From assembly GCA_026393335.1 (NCBI GenBank), contig JAPLAJ010000074.1:1-14322 (forward strand): 14,322 bases of DNA, read 5' to 3'. The notes under the pieces are model-generated. The model had not been told where the DNA came from, ran no database searches, and worked only from the letters and a program-made list of their open reading frames with translations. Within the stretch, counting starts at the first letter, position 1. Each line of letters begins with the position of its first letter. This DNA is from Rhodoluna sp. (lineage in GTDB: Bacteria > Actinomycetota > Actinomycetes > Actinomycetales > Microbacteriaceae). Position numbers and translations under genes: made by a program. This document shows positions 12,240 to 14,322 of the stretch, in pieces.

Positions 12240-13766
12240 TTGCTTCGTGGAGATGGACTACTAAATCACGATTTGCTACCCGATGAAAAAGGGCCGCAAG
12301 ATCAGTGTGGTGTATTTGGAGTTTGGGCACCTGGGGAAGAAGTAGCGAAGCTCACATACTTTGGTCTTTACTCACTCCAGCACAGAGGTCAAGAATCAGC
12401 TGGTATCGCAACCTCTGATGGTAAAAAGATTCTTGTTTATAAAGACATGGGTCTTGTTTCTCAAGTTTTCTCTGAATCATCCCTTGAATCTCTAATTGGA
12501 CACATAGCTGTTGGACACAACAGATACTCAACCACTGGCGCATCTTCTTGGCGTAATGCTCAACCAACTCTTGGTAGAACTGCTTCAGGCACTGTAGCTC
12601 TAGGTCACAACGGAAACCTAATTAACACCACAGAACTTCTTGAACTACTCAAGGTTATGTATCCAGATCAAACAGAGAATGAAATCACTGGCGGTAACAC
12701 AACAGACACCGCAGTGCTAACAGCTCTTCTTGCAGGGGACATGGATCACACTCTTGAATCAACTGCTCTAGAACTTCTTCCTAAAGTCAAAGGTGCTTTT
12801 TGTCTAGTCTTCATGGATGAAACAACACTTTATGCAGCAAGAGACCCTCAGGGAGTAAGACCTCTAGTTCTTGGCAGACTGGATCGTGGTTGGGTTGTTG
12901 CATCTGAAACAGCGGCACTAGATATCGTTGGTGCTAGCTATGTAAGAGAAATTGAGCCAGGCGAACTAGTTGCTATTGACGAACATGGACTTAGATCTTC
13001 TAGATTTGCTGAAACTAAAAGAGCTGGCTGCGTATTTGAGTATGTATATCTAGCAAGACCTGACACCACAATCAACGGCAGAGTTGTTTACGATGCCAGA
13101 GTTGAAATGGGTAAAACTCTTGCTAAAGAGTATCCAGTTGAAGCAGACATGGTTATTCCAACTCCTGAATCAGGCACTCCTGCTGCTATTGGTTATAGCC
13201 AAGAGTCAGGTATTCCATTCGGGCATGGACTTGTAAAGAATGCTTATGTTGGTAGAACTTTCATTCAGCCGTCACAGACCATACGTCAAAGAGGTATCCG
13301 TCTAAAGCTCAATCCTTTGAAAGAACAAATCAAAGGTAAGCGCATCATCGTTGTTGACGACTCAATTGTGAGAGGCAATACTCAGCGAGCGCTGGTAGCA
13401 ATGCTTCGCGAAGCTGGGGCTAAAGAAATTCACGTAAGAATTTCCTCACCACCTATCACTTGGCCATGTTTTTATGGAATTGATTTTGCTACCCGTGCAG
13501 AACTAATTGCCACAGGCCTGGGTGTCGATGAAGTTAGACAATCTATTGGCGCTGACTCTCTTGGTTATCTCTCTAAAGACGGCATGGTTGCAGCCACCAA
13601 TCAACAGGAGAAACAGCTCTGCACAGCATGCTTCACAGGAACATATCCAATTGAGTTACCCCCTGAAGATCGCTTAGGAAAGAACCTTCTAGAAAAGCCA
13701 GCTGCAGCCTGTGAACCTGGACCAGATAGTGAACTGGACAAAATAGTGAAAGCTGCTAATGACTGA
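12240..13766 (+). CDS. purF: Amidophosphoribosyltransferase
   Basis: PurF catalyses the first committed step of purine synthesis, making 5-phosphoribosylamine from PRPP and glutamine. 508 aa. After a propeptide of 22 residues, Cys23 in QCGVFGVW is the glutaminase nucleophile exposed by processing, followed by LQHRGQESAGI. The PRPP-binding loop VVDDSIVRGNT lies at about 370-380. Cys264, Cys410, Cys461 and Cys464 (the last two in CTACF) match the four ligands of the oxygen-sensitive [4Fe-4S] cluster in Bacillus-type PurF. The only in-frame start after the stop at 12222 and before the conserved region is TTG, at 12240 or 12273; 12240 keeps the conserved GDGLLNHDLLPDEKGPQ and has GGAAA at 8 nt or less upstream. 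It overlaps purM by 8 nt. Confidence 0.97.
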   Translation: MLRGDGLLNHDLLPDEKGPQDQCGVFGVWAPGEEVAKLTYFGLYSLQHRGQESAGIATSDGKKILVYKDMGLVSQVFSESSLESLIGHIAVGHNRYSTTGASSWRNAQPTLGRTASGTVALGHNGNLINTTELLELLKVMYPDQTENEITGGNTTDTAVLTALLAGDMDHTLESTALELLPKVKGAFCLVFMDETTLYAARDPQGVRPLVLGRLDRGWVVASETAALDIVGASYVREIEPGELVAIDEHGLRSSRFAETKRAGCVFEYVYLARPDTTINGRVVYDARVEMGKTLAKEYPVEADMVIPTPESGTPAAIGYSQESGIPFGHGLVKNAYVGRTFIQPSQTIRQRGIRLKLNPLKEQIKGKRIIVVDDSIVRGNTQRALVAMLREAGAKEIHVRISSPPITWPCFYGIDFATRAELIATGLGVDEVRQSIGADSLGYLSKDGMVAATNQQEKQLCTACFTGTYPIELPPEDRLGKNLLEKPAAACEPGPDSELDKIVKAAND

Positions 13767-14322
13767 TGCATATGCCGCATCAGGTGTGGATACTCATGCT
13801 GGAGATCTAGCAGTTGAGTTAATGAAGAAATCAATCAAAGCAACACTCACCGACAATGTTGTGGGTGGCTTTGGTGGTTTTGCAGGAATGTTTGATGTTT
13901 CATTTCTAAAAAACTTTGATAGGCCACTACTTGCTACATCGACAGATGGTGTTGGCACAAAGGTTGCCATTGCCCAAGCTATTGATAAGCACGACACCAT
14001 CGGACAAGACCTAGTTGGCATGGTTGTGGATGACATTGTGGTTGTTGGAGCTAAGAGCATGTTCATGACTGACTACATCGCAACCGGCAAAGTAGTGCCA
14101 ACAAGAATCGCAGATATAGTTTCAGGTATCGCCAAAGCCTGCCAAGACGTTGGAGTGTCACTTATCGGTGGAGAAACAGCCGAGCACCCAGGTTTACTAA
14201 AAGCTGATGAATACGATGTTGCAGGAGCAGCAGTAGGTGCAGTTGAATACAGCAAACTTCTTGGACCACATAAAGTTCAGGTAGGCGATGTTGTTCTAGG
14301 TCTTGAATCAAGCGGTTTACAT
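13759..14322 (+). CDS. purM: Phosphoribosylformylglycinamidine cyclo-ligase (AIR synthetase), 3' end cut off
   Basis: PurM closes the imidazole ring of FGAM with ATP to give AIR. 188 residues from the ATG at 13759 are in the window; the family is about 350, so the C-terminal half is missing. Clear motifs are YAASGVDTHAGD at the start, GGFGGFAGMFD, the phosphate region STDGVGTKVAIA, GQDLVGMVVDDIVVVGA with the metal Asp pair, FMTDYIATGK and LIGGETAEHPG. The start lies inside the purF end (8-nt overlap, different frame), so the two are translationally coupled. Confidence 0.96.
   Translation, partial: MTDAYAASGVDTHAGDLAVELMKKSIKATLTDNVVGGFGGFAGMFDVSFLKNFDRPLLATSTDGVGTKVAIAQAIDKHDTIGQDLVGMVVDDIVVVGAKSMFMTDYIATGKVVPTRIADIVSGIAKACQDVGVSLIGGETAEHPGLLKADEYDVAGAAVGAVEYSKLLGPHKVQVGDVVLGLESSGLH

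Overview
The window looks like part of the chromosome of a low-GC actinobacterium. Three things point that way: PurF follows a small SCP-like gene, an order I know from Actinobacteria such as mycobacteria; several start codons lie 6-7 nt behind a TAAACT/TAACCT-type -10 box, as in leaderless transcripts; and base composition is moderate. A freshwater acI (Nanopelagicales) or Luna-type Microbacteriaceae is my best guess, but the sequence alone does not settle it.

Layout. (1) 1-1042, minus strand: purD, cut off by the window edge. (2) 1043-1882: 840 bases without a conventional gene. It holds two direct copies of a 350-400-base module, offset by almost exactly 396 nt. Each copy has a 28-codon minus-strand ORF for a hydrophobic peptide with a good Shine-Dalgarno, a perfectly conserved 41-nt central promoter/operator block, and a divergent plus-strand RNA unit ending in a hairpin terminator. 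A loop of the RNA unit can pair for 10 nt with the Shine-Dalgarno of the peptide mRNA. This resembles a tandem type I toxin-antitoxin locus and is the most novel item here. (3) 1883-3064, minus strand: a ROK-family repressor. (4) 3195-11434, plus strand: a sugar catabolic operon with a TIM-barrel isomerase/epimerase, a lipoprotein sugar-binding protein, a Gfo/Idh/MocA dehydrogenase, a broken RbsA-type ATPase (two ORFs), an RbsC-type permease, a second Gfo/Idh/MocA dehydrogenase, a second TIM-barrel enzyme and a small ABM-domain protein. (5) 11482-14322, plus strand: SCP-like protein, small membrane protein, purF, and the 5' part of purM.

How it works together. The ROK protein probably represses the divergent operon through palindromic sites in the 3065-3194 gap. 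The transporter would import a sugar, and the two dehydrogenases plus two TIM-barrel enzymes could form an oxidation / elimination / hydration / reduction cycle like the one known for levoglucosan. The first dehydrogenase looks to me like the levoglucosan-dehydrogenase type, but the substrate is inference. The ATPase has lost about 50 nt and is frameshifted, so uptake may be impaired unless the lesion is an assembly error or another ATPase substitutes. The sugar locus sits between purine genes (purD on one side, purF-purM on the other), which suggests insertion into a purine neighbourhood.
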